Positions 1 through 7,897 of a stretch of DNA of 64,000 nt are shown one piece after another (the stretch's first letter is position 1; each line of letters begins with the position of its first letter). The position numbers and the translations under genes are program-made. The DNA is from Chloroflexi bacterium UBA4736 (GTDB taxonomy: Bacteria > Chloroflexota > Dormibacteria > Dormibacterales > Dormibacteraceae): assembly GCA_002404015.1 (NCBI GenBank), contig DHIW01000124.1, positions 13,156-77,155 of the forward strand, in the 5' to 3' direction. Under the pieces are notes generated by a model, which had not been told where the DNA came from, searched no databases, and saw only the letters and a list, made by a program, of their open reading frames with translations.

Positions 1-1262
1 CCGACCCGCCTGACTCCGTCGTAGTAGCGCCCGGCGCTGACGTCGGGCATCCGAGAGGGGATGAAGAGCGCCTGGAGGTCGAGGTCCGGTGCGCCCTGCA
101 GGTCGGCGGTCTCCTGCATCGCCGCCACTTGCTGGGCTGCCGCCAGGTCCCAGGCCACGACCTGAGAGTTGAAAAACCGGAGGCTGTTGCCCAGCCCGAG
201 CACGACCACCAGCAGCACGGCGAGGGCCGGGATCCGACCCGCCGGGAGGTAGCGGACCGCCTGCCCCAGAAGGAGCAGCACGAAGACGGCTCCCACAAAG
301 ATGTAGCGAGAGGCGGCCGCTTGGTCGATTCCGAACTGGGCCCGCACCAGGCCTGTGAAGGTGTACTGGGCGATCAGGGCGACAGCGGCCGCGATCAGCC
401 GGCTGTCGCGGCCTCGGGCCAGGGCGAGGGCTGCGCCGGCGGCCGCCGCGAGGCCGGCCAGCGCGGCCGCCGACCAGGCCGGTGAAAGGCCGAGGAGGCC
501 CGCGGCAGCGCTGCCTGCACCGTGGGGCACGTAGCCGGCGAGCGGGAGCAGGCCCTGGATCGTGATCCGGTCGTGCGTGGTCCCGTCACGACCGAACCGG
601 AGGTACCAGGCGGCATAGACGAGGACCGGCGCGATGAGCACCACGAGGTATCTCCGCCGCTTGCTGTCAAGGCCCAGCTCGACCAGGACGAGGAGGAGGA
701 AGAACAGGGCGATCCCCGAGAACAGCAGCGATCCCACCAGGACGCCTGACGCCAGAAGCAGGCGAGACCGGCCGGGAACTGGGGTGTCCAGCAGGTAGAT
801 CGCCAGCAGGCCCATGGCGGTCGCGCCCACGAATCCCAGCTGGAATGCCCAGAGGACGTCCTCCCAACCCCGCCCCAGGCCGAGGAGCAGGGCCGCGACC
901 AGCAGGCCGACCAGGTCGCCGGCTCGCCTTCGGATGATCAGGAAGAGCAGGACGGCGCACGCGGCGTCGGCGACCAGGACCCCCGCTTCGTAGGGCACAT
1001 AGCTGTGAACGCCGCCGGCCGCCTCGACCAGCTGGTAGTACAGCCGCGGCACCGTCGACCAGTGCTCGTTGTGCGGGCTCAGGTAATCGAGAGGCCGCCA
1101 GCGCGGAGATTCCAGGATGAAGTCCCACTCGTCCGAGAAGAACATGAAGCGGCGCGCCCGGTACAGCATCACTGCCACGAAGACCGCCCCCATGAGCAGG
1201 GCGGCGGGGGCGGCGAGCGGCACCCGGACGTCCGCCAGCCGGCGCCGGGCAAGCCGGTTCAC
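1..1262 (-). CDS. polytopic membrane protein, GT-C-like (partial, 3' end off window)
   Basis: Reading the minus strand from a GTG that overlaps the stop of the upstream glycosyltransferase (GTGA) gives 420 uninterrupted codons running off the left edge. The N-terminus is basic (MNRLARRRLADVR), followed by a hydrophobic segment and then FFSDEWDFIL (D44-E45-W46-D47) and NEHWSTVPRLYYQ in the first extracytoplasmic stretch. At least eight further hydrophobic segments follow, and a soluble tail begins near the edge. An acidic motif after the first membrane span with many later spans is the plan of GT-C polyprenyl-phosphate-sugar glycosyltransferases (PMT/ArnT type), so transfer of a lipid-linked sugar made by the adjacent DPM1-like enzyme is a reasonable inference. 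I cannot assign a named family. Coupling to the GT2 by overlap supports co-expression. Confidence 0.7.
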   Translation of the reverse strand, partial: MNRLARRRLADVRVPLAAPAALLMGAVFVAVMLYRARRFMFFSDEWDFILESPRWRPLDYLSPHNEHWSTVPRLYYQLVEAAGGVHSYVPYEAGVLVADAACAVLLFLIIRRRAGDLVGLLVAALLLGLGRGWEDVLWAFQLGFVGATAMGLLAIYLLDTPVPGRSRLLLASGVLVGSLLFSGIALFFLLLVLVELGLDSKRRRYLVVLIAPVLVYAAWYLRFGRDGTTHDRITIQGLLPLAGYVPHGAGSAAAGLLGLSPAWSAAALAGLAAAAGAALALARGRDSRLIAAAVALIAQYTFTGLVRAQFGIDQAAASRYIFVGAVFVLLLLGQAVRYLPAGRIPALAVLLVVVLGLGNSLRFFNSQVVAWDLAAAQQVAAMQETADLQGAPDLDLQALFIPSRMPDVSAGRYYDGVRRV

Positions 1263-1978
1263 CGCCGGCGTGCGAACCTGCCGGCCAGCCCGCGCCGGTA
1301 CCAGCGCAGGTAGTGAGGAAGCCACTTTCGCAACTGGAAGCGGCTGGTTCCCGCTGTCCGGTCGCGCCAGGTGGTGGGCACCTCGGCCACCCTCATGCCG
1401 AGCAGGTGGGCCTTCACCGTCAGCTCGATCGCGAGCTCGAAGCCGGCTTCCGACTCGATCTCAACGCTGTCAAGGAGGCGCCGGCTGTAGAGCTTGAAGT
1501 TGTTCGTGGGATCGTGCGTGGGGATGCCTCCCAGCCAGTGCAGCGAGAGCCCGGCCAGGCGCGAGAGCGTCCGCTTCAACAGCGGCCCGCCCACCTGTTG
1601 GCCGCCCCTCATGTAGCGCGAGCCGGCCACCACGTCGGCGCCCTGGCCGGCCAGCACGTACATACGGTCGATGTCCGCGGGATCGTCGGAGAGATCGGCC
1701 ATCACGACCAGCACGTGGGGGGCCTGCGCGGCCGCCAGGCCCGACCGCAGCGCCTTCAACACACCGCGGCCCAGCTCGTTCTTGTGCAGCCGCACCGCCG
1801 GCAGCTCACCCTGCAGGTCTTGGACCACGGGCACCGTGGTGTCTTCGTCGAAGTCGTAAACGACCAGGATCTCGAGCGGCGAGACGCTTGTCGCCTCGGT
1901 GATCCCGCGCAGCGTCGCCCGGATGTTCTCCCCCTCGTTGTAGGCGGGGATCACGATCGAGAGCGCGGGAGCGCTTAT
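1259..1978 (-). CDS. GT2 glycosyltransferase, DPM1-like polyprenyl-phosphate sugar transferase
   Basis: This is a GT-A fold family 2 glycosyltransferase resembling dolichol/polyprenyl-phosphate mannosyltransferases, which load a sugar from an NDP-sugar onto a lipid phosphate at the inner membrane face. It shows SIVIPAYNEGEN at the N-terminus, VVMADLSDDPADI as the metal-binding region, the conserved block PTHDPTNNFKLYSRRLL, and VPTTWRDRTAGTSRF near the C-terminus. There is no C-terminal membrane domain, as in short DPM1 types. The first conventional start (GTG at 1954) would remove the first beta strand. The in-frame ATA at 1978-1976 overlaps the epimerase stop (ATAA), sits 10 nt after a GGAGG, and gives MSAPALSIVIPAYNE, so I place the start there. 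The downstream membrane protein overlaps by 4 nt. Confidence 0.8.
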   Translation of the reverse strand: MSAPALSIVIPAYNEGENIRATLRGITEATSVSPLEILVVYDFDEDTTVPVVQDLQGELPAVRLHKNELGRGVLKALRSGLAAAQAPHVLVVMADLSDDPADIDRMYVLAGQGADVVAGSRYMRGGQQVGGPLLKRTLSRLAGLSLHWLGGIPTHDPTNNFKLYSRRLLDSVEIESEAGFELAIELTVKAHLLGMRVAEVPTTWRDRTAGTSRFQLRKWLPHYLRWYRRGLAGRFARRR

Positions 1979-2997
1979 ATCCGGCCCGCCTCCAGCTCGC
2001 TGCGGATCCAGGGGATCACCTCGTCCAACATCTCCTCCAGGGTGGTCTTGGCCTCAAAGCCGAGCACCCGCTTGGCCTTGCTGACGTCAGGGACGCGTCT
2101 CTGGACGTCGTACTCGTAAGGCTTGTCGTGGACCAGTCGGAGCGGCTGGTCGGGGCCTTTGATCTTGCGCCAGATGACCTCCGCCAGACGGCGCACGCTT
2201 GTCGACTCCTCGGTCGAGATGTTGAAGTCCTCGTTGCGGGCCGCCTCGGCCTCCATGCAGATTCGGATCCCGTGCGCCAGGTCGGCCCCGTACGTGTAGT
2301 GGCGGACCTGGCTGCCGTCGCCCAGGATGTGCAGGGGATCCTGGCCCTTCAGGACCTTCTGGACCAGGTCCGGTACCACGTGGCTCATGGCCAGCTTCAC
2401 GTTCCCGCTCATCACTGCGCTGTCGCGGAGAGCTCGGCGCTCGCCGATGCCGACGCAATTGAAGGGGCGCACGATCGTGGAGGGCAGCTGGTACTGCTCC
2501 CAGGCGCCCTTCGCGAAGTACTCGGACGCGAGCTTCTGGAAGCCATAGGTGGAGAGCGGCGGCGGCGAGGTCAGCTGTGCCCCCTCCGGGGTCGGGAAGA
2601 CGGCCGCCGACTCGAACACCATGCTGCTCGAGAGCACGGTGATCTTGTCGAGGTGGCCCTGCCGGGCGGCGGCGATGGCGGCGTCGAACGTGGCGGCCAG
2701 GATTCGCTCGTTCTCGGCCATGAGGTCGTAGGCGAACTCGTGGAAGTAGCTGATGCCTCCGATCATTGCCGCGCCGGCCACCACCTGGTCGCACTCCTGG
2801 GCCAGCTGGGTGAGCAGCCGCACGTCCTTGGCATCACCCTGCACCAGGCGGTAGCAGGCGTGGGAGTCGTAGCTCTTCGCCACCGGACCGTACTTGCTGA
2901 AGTTGTCGACGCCGATCACTTCGTGGCCCGCCTCGAGCAGCTCGGGCACCAGGTAGCCGCAGATGAAGCCGGCCGCCCCCGTGACGAGCACCTTCAC
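1975..2997 (-). CDS. NAD-dependent nucleotide-sugar epimerase/dehydratase (extended SDR)
   Basis: This is a 340-residue extended short-chain dehydrogenase/reductase acting on an NDP-sugar. The Rossmann motif is VLVTGAAGFICG, with an acidic cofactor residue in IGVDNFSKYG (NAD preference). The catalytic region shows SSSMVF and the YGFQK Tyr-xxx-Lys pair. The substrate side has RPFNCVGIGE and LGDGSQVRHYTYGADLA. An upstream in-frame start at 3048 would overlap the dehydrogenase heavily. I chose GTG 2997, 7 nt after the dehydrogenase stop with GAGG in between, because it begins directly at the first beta strand. The partner gene upstream oxidises an NDP-sugar, so the two probably act in sequence to make a modified uronic or amino sugar. 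The exact substrate cannot be read from the sequence. Confidence 0.85.
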   Translation of the reverse strand: MKVLVTGAAGFICGYLVPELLEAGHEVIGVDNFSKYGPVAKSYDSHACYRLVQGDAKDVRLLTQLAQECDQVVAGAAMIGGISYFHEFAYDLMAENERILAATFDAAIAAARQGHLDKITVLSSSMVFESAAVFPTPEGAQLTSPPPLSTYGFQKLASEYFAKGAWEQYQLPSTIVRPFNCVGIGERRALRDSAVMSGNVKLAMSHVVPDLVQKVLKGQDPLHILGDGSQVRHYTYGADLAHGIRICMEAEAARNEDFNISTEESTSVRRLAEVIWRKIKGPDQPLRLVHDKPYEYDVQRRVPDVSKAKRVLGFEAKTTLEEMLDEVIPWIRSELEAGRI

Positions 2998-3004
2998 TGG
3001 CGCC

Positions 3005-4234
3005 TCATAGGCGGATGCCGGTCCCGGTCGCGCCCCAGATGTCGACAACCTCGCGGTCGCCCAGCTCGAGGTCGCGGTATGCGTTGTGCGGGGCGGCGAT
3101 TATCAGCACGTCCGACTTGCGGATGACTTCCTCGAGTGTGCGGAAGCTGGGATCGTGAACGTACGGGTCCGTGCAGAGCACGTTGGCTCCCCGGAACGAG
3201 GCCAGCTTGCGCAGCTTGTAGCTGAGCGAGGTGCGCGGATCGTCCGACTCAGCCTTGAAGGCCATCCCGAGTATGCCGACGGTGCGGCCGCGGAGGGGCC
3301 GGCGGCGGTCGAGAGTCTCGATGACATAGGCGGGCAGGCCCTCGTTGACGAGCATCGCAGCGTGTCCCATCGGAAAGTTATCGGTGCTGAACGCGGCCAG
3401 CTGCATGGTGTCCTTCAGCAGGCAGGGGCCGGCCGCGAAGCCAGGACCGGGCAGGTCCTTGGCCCGCGGGTAGTTGTGGCGGACGGCGTGGAGGACGTTC
3501 CCGAAATCGATGTCCGCGTTGTGGGCGATCTGGAAGAACTGGTTGGCGATCGCGAACTTCATGTAGCGCCACGTGTTCGTGAGCAGCTTCGCCAGCTCGG
3601 CTTCTCGGGGTGTGGTGCGGATGATCTCGACGTCGAGCGCGCCGAACAGGGCGGCCGCCCGCTCGAAGGCCGTATCGCTGTGAGCTCCGATCAGCTGGGG
3701 GAGCGAGCGGATCTCCTCCAACGCGTATCCCTCGGCGATTCGCTCCGGACAGAACACGACCTCGGCCCGGCTGCCCCTCGTCGCGAGTTGCTCAGCGACG
3801 TATTCGGTCGTCCCCGGATAGACGGTGCTCCGGAGGACGATCAGGGCCTCCGATCTGAGCTCCGGCGCCAGGTCCTGCACGACCCGCTCGAACAGGCTGA
3901 CCGAGGGGTTCATGAACTCGTCGATCGGCGTCCCGATCACCAGTATCACCACATCCGCCCGGCCGGCGATGTCGGCCGAGGCGCTGAACTGGAGCCGGCC
4001 CGTGGGCAGGATCCTGGTCAGCATCTCGTCGGCGCCGCTCTCCAGGAAGGGCATCCGCCCGCCCTTAACCTCTTCGATCTTGGCCTCGTCGATGTCGTAG
4101 ACGCCGACCCGCAGGCCCGCGTCGGCGAAGGACAGGGCGAGGGGCAGGCCCACGTGTCCGCAGCCGCCGACCACCACAATGTCGAGTGCCGAGGAATCCG
4201 GGTCGGCGTGCGGCGACCTCTCTGCCTGCAGCAC
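3005..4234 (-). CDS. UDP/GDP-sugar dehydrogenase (UDP-ManNAc/UDP-glucose dehydrogenase family)
   Basis: This is a 409-residue NAD-dependent four-electron dehydrogenase that oxidises the C6 hydroxyl of a nucleotide sugar to the uronate. It has the N-terminal Rossmann motif VVVGGCGHVGLPLA, the signature CPERIAEGYA, the central dimerisation helix with LTNTWRYMKFAIANQF, the catalytic cysteine in GFAAGPCLLKDTMQL, and the C-terminal domain with GILGMAFKAESDDPR. The GPC-LLKD form and CPER motif are closer to WecC-type dehydrogenases than to the Ugd enzyme elsewhere in this window (GGSCLPKD). The substrate is therefore likely a different NDP-sugar, which is inference. The GTG start lies 9 nt after a TAGAAT -10 hexamer with no Shine-Dalgarno sequence, suggesting a leaderless mRNA. 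Confidence 0.88.
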   Translation of the reverse strand: MLQAERSPHADPDSSALDIVVVGGCGHVGLPLALSFADAGLRVGVYDIDEAKIEEVKGGRMPFLESGADEMLTRILPTGRLQFSASADIAGRADVVILVIGTPIDEFMNPSVSLFERVVQDLAPELRSEALIVLRSTVYPGTTEYVAEQLATRGSRAEVVFCPERIAEGYALEEIRSLPQLIGAHSDTAFERAAALFGALDVEIIRTTPREAELAKLLTNTWRYMKFAIANQFFQIAHNADIDFGNVLHAVRHNYPRAKDLPGPGFAAGPCLLKDTMQLAAFSTDNFPMGHAAMLVNEGLPAYVIETLDRRRPLRGRTVGILGMAFKAESDDPRTSLSYKLRKLASFRGANVLCTDPYVHDPSFRTLEEVIRKSDVLIIAAPHNAYRDLELGDREVVDIWGATGTGIRL

Positions 4235-4243
4235 TGAGCACCC

Positions 4244-4249
4244 ATTCTA
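4244..4249 (-). promoter_or_regulatory. -10 element TAGAAT, leaderless promoter of sugar dehydrogenase operon
   Basis: The minus strand reads GGCTAGAATGGGTGCTCA then GTG. The hexamer TAGAAT is separated from the GTG start (4234) by 9 nt, so transcription would begin at or next to the start codon. No clear -35 hexamer is visible. It would drive the dehydrogenase, epimerase, GT2 and membrane-protein genes. Confidence 0.5.
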
Positions 4250-4278
4250 GCCAGCCTCCGTCGGCCGGCCGCCGGCGC

Positions 4279-6462
4279 CTAGTTCTGGACGATCACCTCG
4301 TCGCCCAGGTTCGCCCAACCGTACAGCCACTGCATGACCGGGGTCGGGATGTTCACGCAGCCGTGCGTGCCGTCGCCGTACTGGGAGCCGGGGCCAAACC
4401 AGCTCCGCCAGGGCGCGTCGTGCAGAAAGTACCCGCCCTGGTTGAACTCGAGCACCCAGCTGACCCAGGCGTTCGGATACCAGTAGGGACTTCCCGGCGG
4501 CCAGGGCGAGATCATCTCGTAAGGCGTGGTCTTGTAGAAGATGTGGTAGTCGCCGGGCGGGGTGGGCAGTGCGGGGCGTCCGGTGGTGACGTCCGTTTCG
4601 CGGACTAGCACCGCGCCCTCGTACACCCACATGTGCTGCTGCGAGAGGCTGATGACGATCCGGTGCGCGCTTATGGAGACCGGCACAACCGGGTTGGAGG
4701 CCGCGGCGGGTCCCCGCCCGTACTGGTTGACCGCCCGGACGTAGAACACGTGGCCGCTCGGCGGCAACCCGCCCCAGGTGATGGAGTTGGTGGCCGTCCC
4801 GGCCACGCCTCCCTCAGGCAAGACCGAGACCTCGTAGTTGAGGATGGGCGCACCGCCGTCGTTGGCCGGCGCCTGCCACGTGATGGTGGCACTCTGGACG
4901 CCCGCCGCGGCCGTGATCCAGATGGGCGCGTCGGGGGTGCCCACCGGCTTGAAGCTGGTGGCGGCGCTGGCCGGTCCGCTGGCCACCCCGTTGAGGGCCG
5001 TCACGGTTGCCTGGTAGGTGAATGCGTTCACCAGCGGGGCCAGGTCGGCTGATGTTTGCGACCCCGGCACGACGTAGGAGGTGCCGTCCGCGAGCGTGAT
5101 CGCGTAGCTGACGATCTGGCTGCCGCCGCTGGAGCCCGGAGGGTTCCAACTGAGCAGGGCGCCCCGGTCGCGGATGGCGGCGGTCACGCCGAAGGCGGCC
5201 GAGGGCGCCGATCCCGCCGCCGGCGCGGCCGTGAAGTAACCCTCCACGTCGGCCAAGACGTTGGTGGTGGCGAGGCTGTTGTAGATGGTCAGGGCGCCAT
5301 CCGCCCCCAGCTTGTAGAAGCCCAGGTTGGCGACCACGCTCTGCGGGGCGAAGTTGAGGTCTGAGGCGAGGACTCGGGCGTTGCCGCTCGGGTAGGCGAC
5401 CAGGAAGCTGCCCCCGGTGGTGTCGGTCGCCGTGAGGTTTACTATCGCCGCGCTGGCGCCCGCGGGCACGCCGATGGGTGCGTGGATCGACTGGCCGGCG
5501 CTGAGCGGACCCGCGGCCCGGGTGTCGAGGGTCCGGTTCGACGCGAGCTGAACGTAGTGGCCGCCCGTGCCGCCGTCGAACCCACTTGTGAAGTAGCCGC
5601 TGACGTCCACCAGGACATCCACGCTGCCCGCCGAGTTGTAGATGGTGAAGCTGCCGTCGGATGCCAGCTGGACCACCGCCCGCCCGGCCTGGTTCTGGCC
5701 GGCCTGGAAATTCAGGTTGGAGATGTTGGGGACCGTGCTGCCTGGGTACGCTGCCAGGAAGCTGGCCGAGCTGCCGTTGACGGCAGTGAGGTTCAGCACC
5801 GCGGCCGCCACCCCGGATCCCGGCACGTTGCCGGCGCCGGCCACGTGCAGGGTGAGCGTGCCATGAGGTCCCAACTGCCCCGCGGGCGCGCCCAGGCCGA
5901 TCCGGGTGTCGAGCAGCCGGGCCGGCATGAGCGGCCGGTACTGGCCGGCGCCGCTGGCGTCGTCGGGGCCGAACCAGCCCTCGGCGTCGAGCACGAGGTC
6001 GGCGGCGCTGTTGTTGATGTAGATGCTGATCTGGCCGCCCCCGATCCCGGCGACGACCTGGTTGGCGACGGTCTGGCCGGGCAGCCAGTTGAGGTTGGAA
6101 GAGATCGGCTGGGCCGCCCCGAAGGGCCAGATCGTCAGGTAGCCGGTGGCTGATGGGGCCACCACAGTAGCGTTCAGCACGACTGCGGTCATCCCGGCGG
6201 CGGCCTGGCCGCCGAGCGCCGGGATGGCCAAGTTCACGACCTGGCCCGGCGCCAGCATCCCGCCGGGCATCCCGGTGCCGTATCTGGTGTCGAGCACCCG
6301 GATCGGGGCGATCGGATGGTACCGGCTCACAGAGGGCGACGCGTGAGCCGTCCGGGGGCCGAGGCCGCCGATCGCCATCAGCCCGACGAGAAGTATCCCG
6401 AAGGCCGCCCGCAGTGGCACGGACGATCGGGTCGGCTGGAAGGGCTGGGTTCGTGTGCTCAT
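4279..6462 (-). CDS. secreted L,D-transpeptidase with three RILDTR repeats and two FnIII domains
   Basis: This is a 727-residue secreted cell-wall enzyme. Residues 1-43 form a signal peptide (basic start, LRAAFGILLVGLMAIGGL, cleavage near AHA-SPS). Three RILDTR repeats span about 48-165, 174-292 and 302-411. Two fibronectin-III-like domains follow (about 418-505 and 507-594). The YkuD L,D-transpeptidase domain covers 600-727, with H681 and the catalytic T-H-G-C-V-N at 699-704 (C702 nucleophile). Such enzymes form 3-3 peptidoglycan crosslinks or attach proteins to meso-DAP. The reading frame is open further upstream, but that segment is arginine/proline low-complexity and enters the neighbouring GT4 gene, so ATG 6462 before the signal peptide is preferred. 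Unlike its four relatives, its repeats precede the catalytic domain. Confidence 0.9.
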   Translation of the reverse strand: MSTRTQPFQPTRSSVPLRAAFGILLVGLMAIGGLGPRTAHASPSVSRYHPIAPIRVLDTRYGTGMPGGMLAPGQVVNLAIPALGGQAAAGMTAVVLNATVVAPSATGYLTIWPFGAAQPISSNLNWLPGQTVANQVVAGIGGGQISIYINNSAADLVLDAEGWFGPDDASGAGQYRPLMPARLLDTRIGLGAPAGQLGPHGTLTLHVAGAGNVPGSGVAAAVLNLTAVNGSSASFLAAYPGSTVPNISNLNFQAGQNQAGRAVVQLASDGSFTIYNSAGSVDVLVDVSGYFTSGFDGGTGGHYVQLASNRTLDTRAAGPLSAGQSIHAPIGVPAGASAAIVNLTATDTTGGSFLVAYPSGNARVLASDLNFAPQSVVANLGFYKLGADGALTIYNSLATTNVLADVEGYFTAAPAAGSAPSAAFGVTAAIRDRGALLSWNPPGSSGGSQIVSYAITLADGTSYVVPGSQTSADLAPLVNAFTYQATVTALNGVASGPASAATSFKPVGTPDAPIWITAAAGVQSATITWQAPANDGGAPILNYEVSVLPEGGVAGTATNSITWGGLPPSGHVFYVRAVNQYGRGPAAASNPVVPVSISAHRIVISLSQQHMWVYEGAVLVRETDVTTGRPALPTPPGDYHIFYKTTPYEMISPWPPGSPYWYPNAWVSWVLEFNQGGYFLHDAPWRSWFGPGSQYGDGTHGCVNIPTPVMQWLYGWANLGDEVIVQN
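5230..6321 (-). repeat. three RILDTR repeats of the L,D-transpeptidase
   Basis: Three tandem protein repeats of about 110-120 residues begin at RVLDTR, RLLDTR and TLDTR and each end in an aspartate-glycine-aromatic motif (DAEGWF, DVSGYF, DVEGYF). Internal hallmarks are an LN-[AL]-T strand, SNLN-[WF] (SDLNF in the third copy) and an IY-IN/YNS strand. In this protein the block is N-terminal. Confidence 0.88.
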
Positions 6463-6547
6463 GTGAGGATCTCGAGGCGGGTGGTGCCCTGCGGCAGCCG
6501 CCACACGATATCGCAACGCCGGGCAATCCGCGCCCCCCAATGGCGCC

Positions 6548-7897
6548 TCAGCCGCGATACCGGCGCACGTAGCGTACGCCCCTGCTGACCACCGCTCCCG
6601 GTCCCTCGCGGCGCAGGATCTCGATCGCCCGGCGGCCGAGACGGCCCGCCCCGCCCGCCTCGGGCAGCGCGCGATCCCAGGTCGCCTCACCCGCGATCGC
6701 GCGCCGGTCTGGGGCAGGCATCGGCTCCCGGCAGTAGTCCAGGAGGGGCTGCACCACCTTCGGCCAGAGGAACTCGGCGGCGGATTTGCCTGATCGCTGG
6801 GAGCAGCGCCGGCGGTGGTCGGGATCGGCCAGCCGGAGCAGTGCGCTCGCGATCCCATCCACGTCGCCGTAGCCGACGACCTGCCCCAGCTCGTGCTCGC
6901 TCACCAGGTCGGCCAGGCTGTCCCCCTCGGTCGTCAGCACCGGCAGCGACGCCCACAGGAAATCCAAGATCCGGGTCCGGAAGCTGTACCTGGTCTCGAC
7001 GTCGAGCTGGTGTGTGCTGACGCCGATGTCGGCCTCCAGAAGCATTCCCCCTCGCTCCTCATAGGGAACCCAGGTGGCTCCGAAAAACACCAGCTGGCCG
7101 GTGAGGCCGAGCTCATCGGACAGGCGCCTGGCGTTGGCCGACATCTGCATTGGCGGCACCTCGGTGCTGGGGCTTGCGGAGGCGGGAAAGACCAGCCGCA
7201 CCTGCGGCAGCCGGTCCTTGACCCGGTCCACGGCTCGGATCAGGGTCAGCGGGTCGAACCAGTTCCAGATGCCTCCCCCCCAGAGGACGAGCAGGGCGTC
7301 ATCCCCGACCCCCGGGAGCACGCCGCGGAACCGCCGGGCGGCCGGCCGCGGGGGTCGCTCGTCGATCCCGAAGGGCAGCAGCCGGAGGAGGGAGGAGAGG
7401 GCCGGGTCCTGCTCGTGGACATACGGATTGACCCGGCCCGCCGAGACCAGCCAGCCCGTCCAGAAATCGCGCTGGCGCTGGCTGGCGCAGAAGAAGACGT
7501 CCCCCGATCTGATGAGCCGGGTCAGGACCGAGCGGTCGGCAGCCGCGATCCGGTGCTGCTCCGCGAGCGGTACCGCTTTGTGCATGTGCAGGTTCTCGAG
7601 CGGGAACGGATCGTAAAGGTCTACAGCCAGGTGTCGGGCGGAACCCAGCTCAGGGTGGCGATCGAGGAGGTAGCCGGACGCCAGCACGACGCTGTGCTCC
7701 GCGACCAGTCCGGCGATGCCGGCCGGGCCATAGCCCACCACCGGGAAACCGTCGCCGGTCCGGCCCGGCTCCCCGGGCGCCGCCAGCGTGACCTCGATCT
7801 CTCGACCGAGTGCGCGCGCGATCTCCCAGTTGCGGATCGTGGGCCCCGTCATGCGTTCGCCGAGGGCCTCGTGGTTGAGGACGAGCAGCTGCCTCAA
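6548..7897 (-). CDS. GT4-like glycosyltransferase
   Basis: This is a 449-residue GT-B fold glycosyltransferase, best matched to family 4-like retaining enzymes of polysaccharide assembly. The N-terminal half has LLVLNHEALGERMTGPTIR. The nucleotide-binding half begins with LLVLWGGGIWNWFDPLTLI, followed by LVFFGATWVPYEERGGML, ADIGVSTHQLDVETRYSFR and RILDFLWASLPVLTTEGDS, the donor-binding region with an acidic residue where GT4 enzymes use E-x7-E. I chose the TTG at 7897 because it overlaps the upstream GT2 stop as TTGA. An alternative start at 7948 adds only a proline/arginine segment inside the neighbour. It forms an operon with that GT2 and probably acts in the same glycan pathway. Donor and acceptor are unknown. 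Confidence 0.82.
   Translation of the reverse strand: MRQLLVLNHEALGERMTGPTIRNWEIARALGREIEVTLAAPGEPGRTGDGFPVVGYGPAGIAGLVAEHSVVLASGYLLDRHPELGSARHLAVDLYDPFPLENLHMHKAVPLAEQHRIAAADRSVLTRLIRSGDVFFCASQRQRDFWTGWLVSAGRVNPYVHEQDPALSSLLRLLPFGIDERPPRPAARRFRGVLPGVGDDALLVLWGGGIWNWFDPLTLIRAVDRVKDRLPQVRLVFPASASPSTEVPPMQMSANARRLSDELGLTGQLVFFGATWVPYEERGGMLLEADIGVSTHQLDVETRYSFRTRILDFLWASLPVLTTEGDSLADLVSEHELGQVVGYGDVDGIASALLRLADPDHRRRCSQRSGKSAAEFLWPKVVQPLLDYCREPMPAPDRRAIAGEATWDRALPEAGGAGRLGRRAIEILRREGPGAVVSRGVRYVRRYRG

Noticed and set aside
4814..6526. 570-codon open frame on the minus strand in another frame of the L,D-transpeptidase gene
   Set aside because: Arg/Pro/Gly low-complexity translation. The signal peptide, repeats and catalytic motif are all in the chosen frame.
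6463..6858. N-terminal extension of the L,D-transpeptidase
   Set aside because: It would overlap the GT4 gene by more than 300 nt and place the signal peptide internally.
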